DNA of 64,000 nucleotides from contig JAHDWJ010000001.1 in the NCBI GenBank assembly GCA_023384415.1, forward strand, positions 208,799 to 272,798, written 5' to 3'. Positions 9,029 through 16,880 of this stretch are shown piece after piece. Below the pieces are notes generated by a model that was not told the DNA's origin, made no database searches, and saw only the letters and a list, made by a program, of their open reading frames with translations. Each line of letters starts with the position of its first letter. Within the stretch, counting starts at the first letter, position 1. This DNA is from Anaerolineae bacterium (GTDB lineage: Bacteria; Chloroflexota; Anaerolineae; Promineifilales; Promineifilaceae). Made by a program: the position numbers and the translations under genes.

Positions 9029-9649
9029 TTATGTGAGCTGCTCTGAATTTCCCACGTCTGGAACAAAATAATAATAGCTCAAACCGCCACCAACCAAGGC
9101 CATGACCAGGCTGATAAAGCTTATCAACAAATAAGCTTCAGCAAAATTAATGCCATAAATCTTCTTTGCTTCATATCCCAGGATACAAACGTCGGCTTTG
9201 CCCAGATAACAGGGTGACTCTATGAATGGCAGTGTAGCCAGATTAAACCAGAGTTCATTAGTAACAGCGCCACGTTGCTGCACATAGGCGTCCCTGTTGT
9301 TTTGATTGGTAAGATCCCATCTGGGGTCGCTGCGGGGGCCTGGCCAGTCAAACGATACATTTTCCACGACGCTGTCGGTAAGCAGTCGGGTAAATAAGGT
9401 AAAGGTAAACAAGAAACACAAAAGGCTAAACGCGATAGTCAGGGTGATAACATACAACCGTGAGACCTGCTCCTTGAACGAAAAATAATGGAACAGCCGA
9501 GGCCATAACACCGCCACCATAATAGGAAGAGTTAAATAAATTACAATACGCCAGCTCATTGATACAACCAGCGGTTGCACATAAAACAAGGTTAGGACAA
9601 AAATCACACTTAGGATAAGTAGGATGAAAGATATTACTGAACGGAGCAT
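9029..9649 (-). CDS. Membrane protein of unknown family, P450 operon
   Basis: I do not recognise this 206-residue protein. It shows four hydrophobic segments: residues about 3-28, 34-50, 65-88 and 175-198. Between the third and fourth is an extracytoplasmic-looking loop with two cysteines (ESPCYLGKADVCILGYE) that could form a disulfide. The ATG at 9649 lies four bases beyond the stop codon of the cytochrome P450 gene, so the two are very probably cotranscribed and translationally coupled. It could be an accessory or redox-partner membrane subunit for the P450, but nothing in the sequence proves this. Confidence 0.7.
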   Translation of the reverse strand: MLRSVISFILLILSVIFVLTLFYVQPLVVSMSWRIVIYLTLPIMVAVLWPRLFHYFSFKEQVSRLYVITLTIAFSLLCFLFTFTLFTRLLTDSVVENVSFDWPGPRSDPRWDLTNQNNRDAYVQQRGAVTNELWFNLATLPFIESPCYLGKADVCILGYEAKKIYGINFAEAYLLISFISLVMALVGGGLSYYYFVPDVGNSEQLT

Positions 9650-9653
9650 GAAG

Positions 9654-11087
9654 CTAACTCCCCGGCAATGTTGGTTGTAACCATTGCTGCTCTATCAACT
9701 GCCAGATGTTGCCTTGCACGGGATGAAATGGATAACGGCCGTTAGATGGCCGCACTTGCACAGGCATTTTTAGAGGCGCAGATAACATCATACCAGCTCG
9801 ATCTATTCTGGCCTGTGGTGGTGGTGTTAGCTGGTACCGCTGCAAAATCATTGCCAGAATGATTATCATCTCCATTGTAGCCAAATCACCGCCAGGACAC
9901 AGGCGTGGCCCCGCCCCAAACGGGATGTATTCATATGGGTCAGGGCGTACCGTTTGCCAGCGTGATGGATCAAACCGGTGCGGGTCAGGGTACACATCGG
10001 GCTGGCGGTGGGTGACGAAGGGAGAACAAATGACGATACTGTCGGCGGGAATGGCATACGGCCCCAATTGCGCCGACGCCATAACCCGACGGCTAAACCA
10101 GTTCATGGGGGGCAAGAGGCGCATACTCTCTTTGAGTACGTTACGCAGCCAGGGCAAATCATGCAGTTGCGCCAGGGTGGGGGGGTGACCAGCCAACGTA
10201 TGCGCCAGTTCTGCCTGCACCAGGGCTAACACTGAAGGATATTGAGAGAGCAAAAAGAGTGTCCAGCTCATAATAGTAGCGCGGGAACTATTGCCAGCAT
10301 GGCACAGATTGTTGATCTGGCCGATCAGTTCGTCATCACTGAGGCGGTTGGGGTGGGCATCGTGCAGCCTGATCAGGCTGGCGAGGGCGTCTTCGCCAGC
10401 CAACCCCGCGACACGCCGTCGGGTGATCAGGTGGCGATATTCGGCTTCTAGCAGCTCCGAAAGCTGAAGCAGGCGGCGATAAGAAGCGCCGGGCAGGTTA
10501 TAGGGAAATAACCGGGTATTAAAATCCAGAAGGGCATCGCCCCATTGATCGATCAGGCTGATGAGTTGACGGCCTTCTCCCCACACATCTATATCAAACA
10601 TAGCATAACCAGGAGTACGCACCGCCAGGCTGAGTATATCCTGATAGAGATCGCGCTCTTCGCCAATTTGCCAGCTATCTAGTGTACGCTGAACCAATTT
10701 GATCAATCTTTCACGGTAAGGTTCGTAAGCCTTCCGAGATATCGTCTTATTCATTACCTGGCGCTGGTGTCCATTTCGCTCGCCGTTCATCTGACCAGGA
10801 ATGGTAAACAAGCGAGCCAGCGAACTGCCGGGCGGTATAGGAAATGGTGTTTCCACCACATGAAAGAGTGTGTCATTCCCCAACACCTGGCGATTATAGG
10901 CAGCGGTAAAAACGAAGATATAACACGTGTTGCCACAAGCAATCGCGGCGATGTCCCCATATCGGCGATGCAGTTTGTGGATAAATGCAATTGGGTCGCG
11001 GGCAAAGGCAAGTAAATAACCGCGCCAGCCGACCAGGGGCAGCGGGGGTGGTCCAGGTAATGAAGGTGAGATATGGTGATATTGCAT
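9654..11087 (-). CDS. Cytochrome P450
   Basis: This 477-residue haem monooxygenase has the length of a full P450. The Cys ligand loop FGAGPRLCPGGDLATMEM is near residue 397, the K-helix ExxR (LKESMRLLPP) near 315 and the meander PxRF-like DPHRFDPSRW near 375. The I-helix reads HAGNSSRAT in place of the usual AGxDT, so the acid of the oxygen-activation pair is absent or replaced; unusual substrates or peroxygenase chemistry are possible. The N-terminus has no strong membrane anchor (PGPPPLPLVGW proline hinge). GGAGAAGG sits upstream of the ATG. It is the middle gene of a leftward operon with a small membrane peptide upstream and a membrane protein downstream. The whole operon lies in a stretch lacking the GCGGCCGC octamer, which may mean it was acquired. 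Confidence 0.92.
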   Translation of the reverse strand: MQYHHISPSLPGPPPLPLVGWRGYLLAFARDPIAFIHKLHRRYGDIAAIACGNTCYIFVFTAAYNRQVLGNDTLFHVVETPFPIPPGSSLARLFTIPGQMNGERNGHQRQVMNKTISRKAYEPYRERLIKLVQRTLDSWQIGEERDLYQDILSLAVRTPGYAMFDIDVWGEGRQLISLIDQWGDALLDFNTRLFPYNLPGASYRRLLQLSELLEAEYRHLITRRRVAGLAGEDALASLIRLHDAHPNRLSDDELIGQINNLCHAGNSSRATIMSWTLFLLSQYPSVLALVQAELAHTLAGHPPTLAQLHDLPWLRNVLKESMRLLPPMNWFSRRVMASAQLGPYAIPADSIVICSPFVTHRQPDVYPDPHRFDPSRWQTVRPDPYEYIPFGAGPRLCPGGDLATMEMIIILAMILQRYQLTPPPQARIDRAGMMLSAPLKMPVQVRPSNGRYPFHPVQGNIWQLIEQQWLQPTLPGS

Positions 11088-11102
11088 GATAACCTTCTCC
11101 GG

Positions 11103-11264
11103 TTACTTAAGCCCCATGCCAAATACGCTGTTAAAAATGTTACTGAGTAGTGGTCCTATGAGAAAATAAAGGCCGAACAAAGCAATGACGCTGAGGAAAG
11201 AGATCAAGCCAAGCTCGACCAGGCAAGATGGCCGTGGCTGTTGTGATTTTGGGAATTTGTCCAT
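11103..11264 (-). CDS. Small Flp-pilin-like membrane peptide (53 aa)
   Basis: This short gene has an ATG at 11264, a good ribosome binding site (GGGAGA, six bases upstream) and stops 15 bases before the P450 start. The peptide has a polar, Pro/Gln-rich first part (FPKSQQPRPS), then LVELGLISFLSVIALFG with a glutamate at the head of a hydrophobic helix, then FLIGPLLSNIFNSVFG. That arrangement, a Glu a few residues into the helix followed by a GPxLSNIFNS end, is that of Flp/Fap pilins, which normally assemble into thin pili after prepilin peptidase cleavage. No tad pilus genes are nearby, so a pilin role is uncertain. It heads the P450 operon. Confidence 0.65.
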   Translation of the reverse strand: MDKFPKSQQPRPSCLVELGLISFLSVIALFGLYFLIGPLLSNIFNSVFGMGLK

Positions 11265-11415
11265 GTTTTATCTCCCTATTTCGAATTTTATAACAAGCTG
11301 GATTTTGACTGCTATTAACACAATTAACGCCGCAACGGGCAGAATTATAGCAGGGTTTCACCAGTTCATTTGTATCTAAAGTTTATATGTCGTACGTTAA
11401 GAACTGATATAGAGA

Positions 11416-11510
11416 TAGGACTTACGCAGACCTGACAGGTTTTCTCCTGTAACAACCATAGAACGAATCAAAAAACCTGTCAGGTCTTTTTGCGTTTTGC
11501 GTAAGTCCTA
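11416..11510. mobile_element. 95-bp MITE-like element with 5-bp target duplication
   Basis: The ends are perfect inverted copies of TAGGACTTACGCA (11416-11428 and 11498-11510). A second inverted pair GACCTGACAGGTTTT / AAAACCTGTCAGGTC lies inside. The element is flanked by AGAGA on both sides (11411-11415 and 11511-11515), as expected of a target-site duplication. It is far too short to code for a transposase, so it would move only with help from a related insertion sequence. GGACTTACGCA-type ends are familiar from bacterial insertion sequences. Confidence 0.7.
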
Positions 11511-11528
11511 AGAGATAAAGAGGGGTTT

Positions 11529-12036
11529 TCAGGAATTCAGGGGGTTAATATCAAATGTGGGGGCGTATGGCCAATTGCCTCTACCAGATGTACCGTTTAT
11601 CCCACGAAATCCCAAAGGCCCATTAAAGATGGCAAAGATGCCCCTTTCACGGCTAAGTTTAGGGTCTCGCGCTTTGGGGCGAGGCAGTTCGCCCATAATC
11701 AGTTGCAGATGTTGAACCTCAATTGGCGTGAGTTTGTCCCACGCCGTTTCATCGGTTTGGGCTGGTTCCCCTCTTCAAATTTCTCTTTGTTCAGGATATG
11801 CCTGGCCGTAGCCCGGCTAGAGGCAAAGCTAGAGCGGAAGTGCTGCAAGAGCAACATCTTCATAAATTTAGCGGTGTGGATGCGTTTTTGTAGTTCCTCT
11901 GTGTATGCTGCGGCCGCTTCGTAGGCGTGGTCAAAGGGGTAATTGGTGTGTAACCTCAGACCGTTGAAACAGATGCCGGGATAAGCGTTGGCCAGCGCCT
12001 GGGGAGCAGCACCTTTAATCGCAAATAAACGAGACG
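11529..12036 (-). pseudogene. Decayed fragment of a SNF2-type helicase gene
   Basis: Read leftwards, one frame gives a segment around NYPFDHAYEAAAAYTEELQ and KFMKMLLLQHFRSSFASSR. The next frame continues with AWDKLTPIEVQHLQLIMGEL and ends at a stop near 11529. The two together resemble the C-terminal half of large SNF2-family helicases, where an aromatic LLLKRLESS-like block is followed by an acidic linker and a DPKL stretch (here KARDPKLS). The frame change lies near 11730. The front of the gene is missing, cut at the start of the phytol-kinase-like gene. Such helicases are often parts of defence systems, so this may be a remnant of one. Confidence 0.45.
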
Positions 12037-12079
12037 TGGTACAATGGGGCACCTCATTTTTCAGGATGTGTACCCGTTT

Positions 12080-12745
12080 ATGAACAACTGGCTCGGTCTG
12101 ATTCTCTGTTTTGGCTATGTTCTTGCCATGCTGGGCATGGCGGAGGGGCTGCGCCGCTGGCGAGGGTACAGCTCTAATTTTACCCGCAAAGTCATTCATA
12201 TTGGCGTGGGGATGATGAGCTGGTTTATCCACCTGTTGTTTGATTCTCCCTGGTGGTTTGTCGCGGCCGCGCTCACTTTTGCTGTTCTCAACTTTTTAGA
12301 TTGGCAGTATGGCTTCCTGGCCGCTATGGCCAGCAATGATCGCTCTAATCTAGGTACCGTTTATTTCCCCATCGCGGCCGCTGTTACGGCCGTTATCTTT
12401 TGGTCCCAACCACCACTCATGGTTGCTGCCCTCATGCCCCTGGCCTGGGGAGATGGGCTGGCCCCGGTAGTAGGACGAGCCATCGGCAAGCGGGCTTATA
12501 CTTTTCGTGGAGCTACGCGGACGTTAGAAGGGTCAGCCGGTTTCTGGATCGCTACTTTGGTGACAGTGTGGCTGGCTCTTTGGCTGACGGCTGGCGAGCC
12601 AGTTATTACGCCTGCGGCCGCCATTTTGCCAGCTTTGGTTATCGCTACCGTCACCACCCTGGTAGAGTCGGTTTCTGTAGGCGGCCTTGATAATTTAACC
12701 ATCACAGCGGCCGCTATTATCCTTATCCAATTATGGCCTTTTTAA
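12080..12745 (+). CDS. Phytol/dolichol kinase-like CTP-dependent membrane enzyme
   Basis: The protein of about 221 residues has six to seven hydrophobic segments and the signature of the CDP-alcohol/dolichol-phytol kinase family: RKVIHIGVGMMSW early, GDGLAPVVGRAIGKRAY, then FRGATRTLEGSAGFW, and ESVSVGGLDNLTI at the end. Members transfer phosphate from CTP to isoprenoid alcohols such as phytol, or make CDP-diacylglycerol; the length and SVGGLDN ending favour the phytol kinase (VTE5) side. It would act in the cytoplasmic membrane. An in-frame ATG at 12044 exists, but TACAAT with an upstream TG (12037-12045) looks like an extended -10 box overlapping it, so the ATG at 12080 is preferred. Four GCGGCCGC octamers lie in the gene. 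Confidence 0.8.
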   Translation: MNNWLGLILCFGYVLAMLGMAEGLRRWRGYSSNFTRKVIHIGVGMMSWFIHLLFDSPWWFVAAALTFAVLNFLDWQYGFLAAMASNDRSNLGTVYFPIAAAVTAVIFWSQPPLMVAALMPLAWGDGLAPVVGRAIGKRAYTFRGATRTLEGSAGFWIATLVTVWLALWLTAGEPVITPAAAILPALVIATVTTLVESVSVGGLDNLTITAAAIILIQLWPF

Positions 12746-12754
12746 TTTAACCTG

Positions 12755-12850
12755 TAGCCACTAACCCTCTCTGGTGGCACAACCTTCCGAAGGGTTCATT
12801 GCCAATGATCACCAGCGGAGAAAACCTTCACAAGGCTTACTAGTTACTTT
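12755..12850. repeat. CCTTCCGAAGG dispersed element, copy A
   Basis: The segment holds AACCTTCCGAAGGGTT, then ATTGCCAATGATCACCAGCG, then AAAACCTTCACAAGG. Its reverse complement matches 32681-32775 over almost the whole length, and 34701-34778 has the same layout. It lies between genes and can fold using the CCTTCCGAAGG arms. Confidence 0.65.
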
Positions 12851-12885
12851 AACCTACCATTACCAAATTTTAGTTAAGACGTGAT

Positions 12886-13341
12886 ATGATCCCTGATATG
12901 GAGGTTATTGCTACCCTCACCATTTCGGCCCAGTTAGAAAAATTGGTTCAAGTACGCCACTTTATGACCGACGCGGCCGCCAATCTGCCCTGTGAAGAAG
13001 AGGTCATAGACGATCTCATCCTGGCGACAGATGAAGCTGTTACCAACATCATTATTCACGGGTATCAGGAGCAGGAGGGGGAGATTTGTGTTACCGTGTG
13101 TCAGCAGCCAGATGCCTGTGTCGTCATCTTACAAGATAACGCTCCCCCCTTTGATCCCAATAACGCCCCTGCTCCTGATATTCAGGCCCCCTTGTCGGTG
13201 CGGCCGTTGGGTGGGTTAGGCGTTCACCTCATCCGCCAGCTTATGGATGAAATTCACTATCAACAAAATGAAGCAGGGGCTAATGAATTGACTATGATAA
13301 AACGATTGAAGCGTAATGATAATCAGGAAGGGACAACATGA
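12886..13341 (+). CDS. RsbW-like anti-sigma factor / serine kinase
   Basis: This 151-residue protein has a GHKL ATPase domain of the RsbW/SpoIIAB type. The N box is DEAVTNIIIHGY, the G1-like block is LQDNAPPFDP and the G2 block is RPLGGLGVHLIRQLMDE. Such proteins phosphorylate a STAS-domain antagonist and bind a sigma factor or another target. The stop codon overlaps the start of the STAS gene (ATGA), and the phosphatase gene follows, giving a complete kinase/antagonist/phosphatase set. The first ATG is at 12886; a second at 12898 is equally possible, because TATGAT here could itself be a -10 box. No sigma factor gene is adjacent, so the output is unknown. Confidence 0.88.
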   Translation: MIPDMEVIATLTISAQLEKLVQVRHFMTDAAANLPCEEEVIDDLILATDEAVTNIIIHGYQEQEGEICVTVCQQPDACVVILQDNAPPFDPNNAPAPDIQAPLSVRPLGGLGVHLIRQLMDEIHYQQNEAGANELTMIKRLKRNDNQEGTT

Positions 13342-13757
13342 AAATCACAACTGAGCAAAAACAGGGCCATGTACCAGTTACTGTGATGAAATTGACCGGA
13401 GAGCTGGATGCTTCTTGTTATCTGGAGGTGATTGCGGCCGCCAGACAACTTTACCAACAAGGCAACCGTCATTTACTCCTTGACTTGAGTGAGATGAGCT
13501 TTATGTCTAGTGCTGGGCTAATGGCTTTGCACAGCATCACCATGCTCATGCAAGGCAAAGAACCTCCCAACCCGGAAGATGGCTGGGGAGCAATGCACGA
13601 TATTGCTCACGATGTAGATCAAAGTACAGGCCTTGCGGTTCAATGCAAATTGCTGCGGCCGCAGCCTCGCGTAGCTAAAACCCTCACCATTACCGGCTTT
13701 GACCAAATTCTGCAAATATTTACCGATCTTGATGAAGCTCTAAACGCCTTCGCTTAA
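13338..13757 (+). CDS. STAS-domain anti-sigma factor antagonist (RsbV-like)
   Basis: This 139-residue protein has a STAS fold, with VTVMKLTGELDASCYLEVI early and the phospho-acceptor loop DLSEMSFMSSAGLMAL. One of the two serines in MSSAG is the residue expected to be phosphorylated by the RsbW-like partner. It is longer than a standard antagonist: an insert rich in acidic and His residues (about 70-100, PPNPEDGWGAMHDIAHDVD) follows the second helix, and the domain resumes with TITGFDQILQIFTDLDEAL. The start overlaps the kinase gene stop by four bases, so the products are made together. The phosphatase downstream would reactivate it. Confidence 0.87.
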   Translation: MKITTEQKQGHVPVTVMKLTGELDASCYLEVIAAARQLYQQGNRHLLLDLSEMSFMSSAGLMALHSITMLMQGKEPPNPEDGWGAMHDIAHDVDQSTGLAVQCKLLRPQPRVAKTLTITGFDQILQIFTDLDEALNAFA

Positions 13758-13778
13758 CCCAGCCTTGCTCACTGTTTT

Positions 13779-14936
13779 ATGTACCCCCATTATGACAGCA
13801 CCACCTTTCGCAATTTTGGCTTTTTCCAGCAGCCAGAAGGTTCACGCCTGTATGCACCAGGGGAGATCATCTTTGCCGAAGGAGAACCCGGAGATTTCAT
13901 GTATGTCATCATCGAAGGGGAAGTGGCTGTTACTCTGGATGGTAGGTTAGTCAACTATCTAGGACCAGGCACGTTGTTTGGTGAAATGGCTCTGATGGAT
14001 AAGCGGCCGCGGAGTGCTACGGTCACTGCTGCTGTTGCCTGCCGGGTGCTTCCTCTGGATACCCAACGGTTTGAGACCCTCATCCGCGATGAACCGGCTT
14101 TTGCCTTACAAGTCATGGCCATTATGACCGAACGGCTGCGCCGTTTCATGGAAGATGAGGTAAAGCGGCTGCGGCTGCAACAAGAGCTGCAAATTAGCCA
14201 ACAGATCCAGATGAGTTTGCTGCCCAAAAAGAGCCCGCAGCGGCAAGGGTGGGAATTTGCCGCTATTTACCGTTCCGCCCAACAGGTGGGGGGCGACTTA
14301 TACGATTACATTCCCACCAGTGATCAGCCAGATTTGCTCCGCCTATTGATTGCTGATGTAACCGGCAAAGGGATACCCGCGGCTCTCTTCATGGCGTTTA
14401 GCCGCACTATTTTGCGGGCTGAATCCCGGCTGAGCCATGCCCCAGAGGAAATTTTGCGCCAGACAAACCGGGCCATTATCCGAGATATGGACTCGCGCCT
14501 CTTTCTTAGTGCCTTTTTGGGAACATTAAACATCAAGACAGGACATTTCCAGTATGCTAATGGAGGTCATGATCGCCCTTTGTGGTTCCGGGCGACTGTC
14601 GGTCGGGTTGAGCCATTAACCACGGCTGGTTTGCTCTTGGGGGTACGGCCTGATGTCATCCTGCCTGAAGCGGTTATTCAGTTAGAGGTCAATGATGTGT
14701 TGCTCCTTTACACGGATGGGGTGACAGAAGCGCGAGATATGCGGGATGAGCCATTTGGTGAGGAACGACTGGCGGCCGCGCTCCAGGCTGCGGCGCATTG
14801 TTCTGCCCAAGAAATTGCCGATAGAATCGCGGCCGCAGTGACCGATCTTACCAGCGATACCCCGCAAAGTGATGATCTGACCCTCATGGTGGTAAAACGG
14901 GTAAAACGGGTGAACCCACAGTCAGACCAATTGTAG
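13779..14936 (+). CDS. cNMP-binding domain fused to PP2C-type phosphatase (RsbU-like)
   Basis: The 385-residue protein begins with a cyclic-nucleotide-binding fold (residues 15-130: GEIIFAEGEPGDFMYVIIEG, GTLFGEMALMDKRPRSATV). A helical linker rich in Gln/Leu (EVKRLRLQQELQISQQIQM) follows, then a SpoIIE-type PP2C phosphatase. Its metal-binding motifs are visible: VGGDLYDYI, IADVTGKGIPAAL, NGGHDRPLW, LYTDGVTEARD and SDDLTLMVV. It should remove phosphate from the STAS antagonist next door in response to cAMP, cGMP or another effector. The R in PRSATV suits phosphate binding by the cyclic nucleotide domain. The start lies 21 bases after the antagonist stop. Confidence 0.92.
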   Translation: MYPHYDSTTFRNFGFFQQPEGSRLYAPGEIIFAEGEPGDFMYVIIEGEVAVTLDGRLVNYLGPGTLFGEMALMDKRPRSATVTAAVACRVLPLDTQRFETLIRDEPAFALQVMAIMTERLRRFMEDEVKRLRLQQELQISQQIQMSLLPKKSPQRQGWEFAAIYRSAQQVGGDLYDYIPTSDQPDLLRLLIADVTGKGIPAALFMAFSRTILRAESRLSHAPEEILRQTNRAIIRDMDSRLFLSAFLGTLNIKTGHFQYANGGHDRPLWFRATVGRVEPLTTAGLLLGVRPDVILPEAVIQLEVNDVLLLYTDGVTEARDMRDEPFGEERLAAALQAAAHCSAQEIADRIAAAVTDLTSDTPQSDDLTLMVVKRVKRVNPQSDQL

Positions 14937-15383
14937 ATTGACGTGCATAACCTTCTGTATCCCTTCGCGAAATTTATTCCCATCAATTGCTTGTTTTCAA
15001 GGCAAAATCAGATACCATTCAGTCGTATTTCGCAGAAACACGAAAACAGGGCATTCAGACCCCGCGTGGCGAAAGTTCTTTTCTGGTCTTCGTACTCCAT
15101 AGGCCGCTTTGCGCGATCAAAATAGGTGTAACGCGCCCTATGCAATACGCATTACCCGCAAGGTAGCTTTGCTAACTCATGTGGTGGTCAGGGTTGTCCT
15201 GTTTTTTTTATTGGCTTTTAGTAAGGAGTGGCCGTATGTGTACGAACAAAAACCACGCAGCGGGAATCAATTACACGGAATGTGAATATCTCCCGCTTTG
15301 CCAAAATCATTGGCGTCAGCAGCTGTTTGTTTGGCAGCGTTTGTTGGTGGCGCGGCCGCCAAAACCAGTCAGGAGTGATGCCG
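14937..15383. other. Intergenic stretch before the SET-domain genes
   Basis: About 450 bases with no gene I can support. An open frame from 15228 runs into the SET gene, but its first 50 residues are Cys/Trp/Arg-rich and unlike the family. I see no strong hairpin here; GGAGTGATGCCG at 15372-15383 is the ribosome binding site region of the next gene. Confidence 0.5.
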
Positions 15384-15950
15384 ATGGCTGATTTACCTGG
15401 GAATTATTTATCACCTAAACTGGAAATGCGCCAGCATCCAGACAAGGGGGGATATGGCGTTTATGCTATAACGTCATTACAAAAGGGCGAACTCATCGTT
15501 GTTTGGGGCGGTTATATGTTAACCGGGGAGCAATTTCATCAGCTTCCTTCCCACGCCCGGCAGCACAGCCTACAAGTAGAAGAAAACGTTTTTCAAGTAC
15601 CGATTCGCCCGGATGATCCGGCGGACATGATTAACCATGCCTGCGAACCGAATGCTGGTTTGCGCGGCAATGTGTCTCTGGTTGCCATGCGCTCCATCCG
15701 GGCCGGGGAAGAAGTTTGCTTTGATTATGCCATGAGCGACGGCTCACCCTATGATGAGTTTGTTTGTGGTTGCGGTAGTAAGCTGTGTCGCGGCCGCATC
15801 ACCGGCAATGATTGGCAAAGAGCGGACCTGCAACAACGGTATAACGGTTACTTTTCCCCCTACCTGCAGCAGCGGATTCAGCGGCTCCAGGCCAACAACA
15901 GCAGAGGCTACCCATTAGGTACAACACCCTTAGCGGTCATGGATCAGTGA
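15384..15950 (+). CDS. SET-domain protein, first of a tandem pair
   Basis: This 188-residue protein is a small SET-domain lysine-methyltransferase-like protein. It shows GGYGVYAITSLQKGELIVVWGG (SET-N), MINHACEPNAGL (the NHxCxPN cofactor-binding motif) and GEEVCFDYAMSDG (the ELxFDY motif). A post-SET knot CGCGSKLCRGRI follows. A C-terminal tail GYFSPYLQQRIQRLQ is shared with the next gene. In eukaryotes such domains methylate histone lysines; bacterial members probably modify other proteins. The start was set at 15384 because AGGAG lies eight bases upstream; the frame is open further upstream without family similarity. The two SET genes lie in the same orientation about 140 bases apart and evidently arose by duplication. 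Confidence 0.85.
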   Translation: MADLPGNYLSPKLEMRQHPDKGGYGVYAITSLQKGELIVVWGGYMLTGEQFHQLPSHARQHSLQVEENVFQVPIRPDDPADMINHACEPNAGLRGNVSLVAMRSIRAGEEVCFDYAMSDGSPYDEFVCGCGSKLCRGRITGNDWQRADLQQRYNGYFSPYLQQRIQRLQANNSRGYPLGTTPLAVMDQ

Positions 15951-16087
15951 GCAACAAGCAGTAAATTTGTTCCGATCTGATTCAGTGACCAGACCAAAAC
16001 ATGCCCTGAGATACCCCCAGGGAGATGTTTGTTTACGCTTGTCAATTATCCAACTCAAAAAATAGTTCCTAAAGGAGTACAAACGAA

Positions 16088-16678
16088 GTGAAACTAACCC
16101 ACACACATTATCTGTCATCCAAAATCGAATCCCGCGATTTTGATCAAAAAGGCTCACATGGGCTGTTTGCCCGTACCTTCATCCCCGCCGGTGATCTACT
16201 TATTGTTTGGGGTGGCGTGATTATGAGCCTGGCTGAAGTCAAACAGGTACCCCACAGTGAGCGGCAATATGCGGTTCAAGTAGATGAAGATGCGTTTTTA
16301 TTGACCCCAGAGCCAGAAGCCGGTGATTTTATCAACCATTCCTGCAATCCCAACGCCGGCCTGAGCGGTCAAATTTCCGTCATCGCTTTGCGTGATATTT
16401 ACCCTGGTGAGGAGGTCTGTTTTGATTATGCTATGAGTGATAGTGTGCCGTATGATGAGTTTGAATGTGCTTGTGGGGAGGCGAATTGTCGCGGCCGCGT
16501 CACCGGCAACGATTGGCTCATCCCAGAACTCCAGGTTCGGTACGCGGGTTACTTTTCCCCTTACTTACAGCGGCGTATCAACCGACTCCAGGTAGAGCAG
16601 CACCGACGGGCCCTGGCCCAAACCCAACCTTATTACGGCAATGGCGTGGCGCGGCCGCAGCCTATCGCCGGCCATTAA
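16088..16678 (+). CDS. SET-domain protein, second of a tandem pair
   Basis: This 196-residue paralogue of the previous gene has HGLFARTFIPAGDLLIVWGG, FINHSCNPNAGL, GEEVCFDYAMSDS, the post-SET CACGEANCRGRV and the same tail GYFSPYLQRRINRLQ. All SAM-binding and catalytic motifs (NHSCNPN, FDY) are kept, so both copies look active. The start is a GTG at 16088, ten bases after AAAGGAG; the protein begins KLTHTHYLSSKIE in line with the paralogue. The C-terminus is extended by about 25 residues rich in Gln and Arg. It may have diverged in its protein substrate. A perfect 15-bp hairpin lies just downstream. Confidence 0.85.
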   Translation: MKLTHTHYLSSKIESRDFDQKGSHGLFARTFIPAGDLLIVWGGVIMSLAEVKQVPHSERQYAVQVDEDAFLLTPEPEAGDFINHSCNPNAGLSGQISVIALRDIYPGEEVCFDYAMSDSVPYDEFECACGEANCRGRVTGNDWLIPELQVRYAGYFSPYLQRRINRLQVEQHRRALAQTQPYYGNGVARPQPIAGH

Positions 16679-16695
16679 CCGTCATTCAGCCAGAT

Positions 16696-16730
16696 GAGAT
16701 TGGTTCAATCTGTGGGATTGAACCAATCTC
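16696..16730. terminator. Perfect 15-bp hairpin after the SET genes
   Basis: GAGATTGGTTCAATC pairs perfectly with GATTGAACCAATCTC around the loop TGTGG. There is no T-run directly after, so it is either a factor-assisted terminator or an RNA-stabilising stem for the SET transcript. Confidence 0.5.
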
Positions 16731-16880
16731 CCATCTCCCCCCTTTGACAAGGGGTAGCCCCTGTGATAATCTACAAAATCATAACAACCCGGTAAATTCC
16801 AGACGTATCCATTCATATGACCGGGGTAACAATCAACAGCAGTACTCAACAAGTTATAACCAGCATAGTTGGAGTTTGTG

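Noticed and set aside
15228..15383. A 51-residue N-terminal extension of the first SET protein
   Set aside because: The paralogue has no such part, the residues are Cys/Trp/Arg-rich without pattern, and AGGAG supports the start at 15384.
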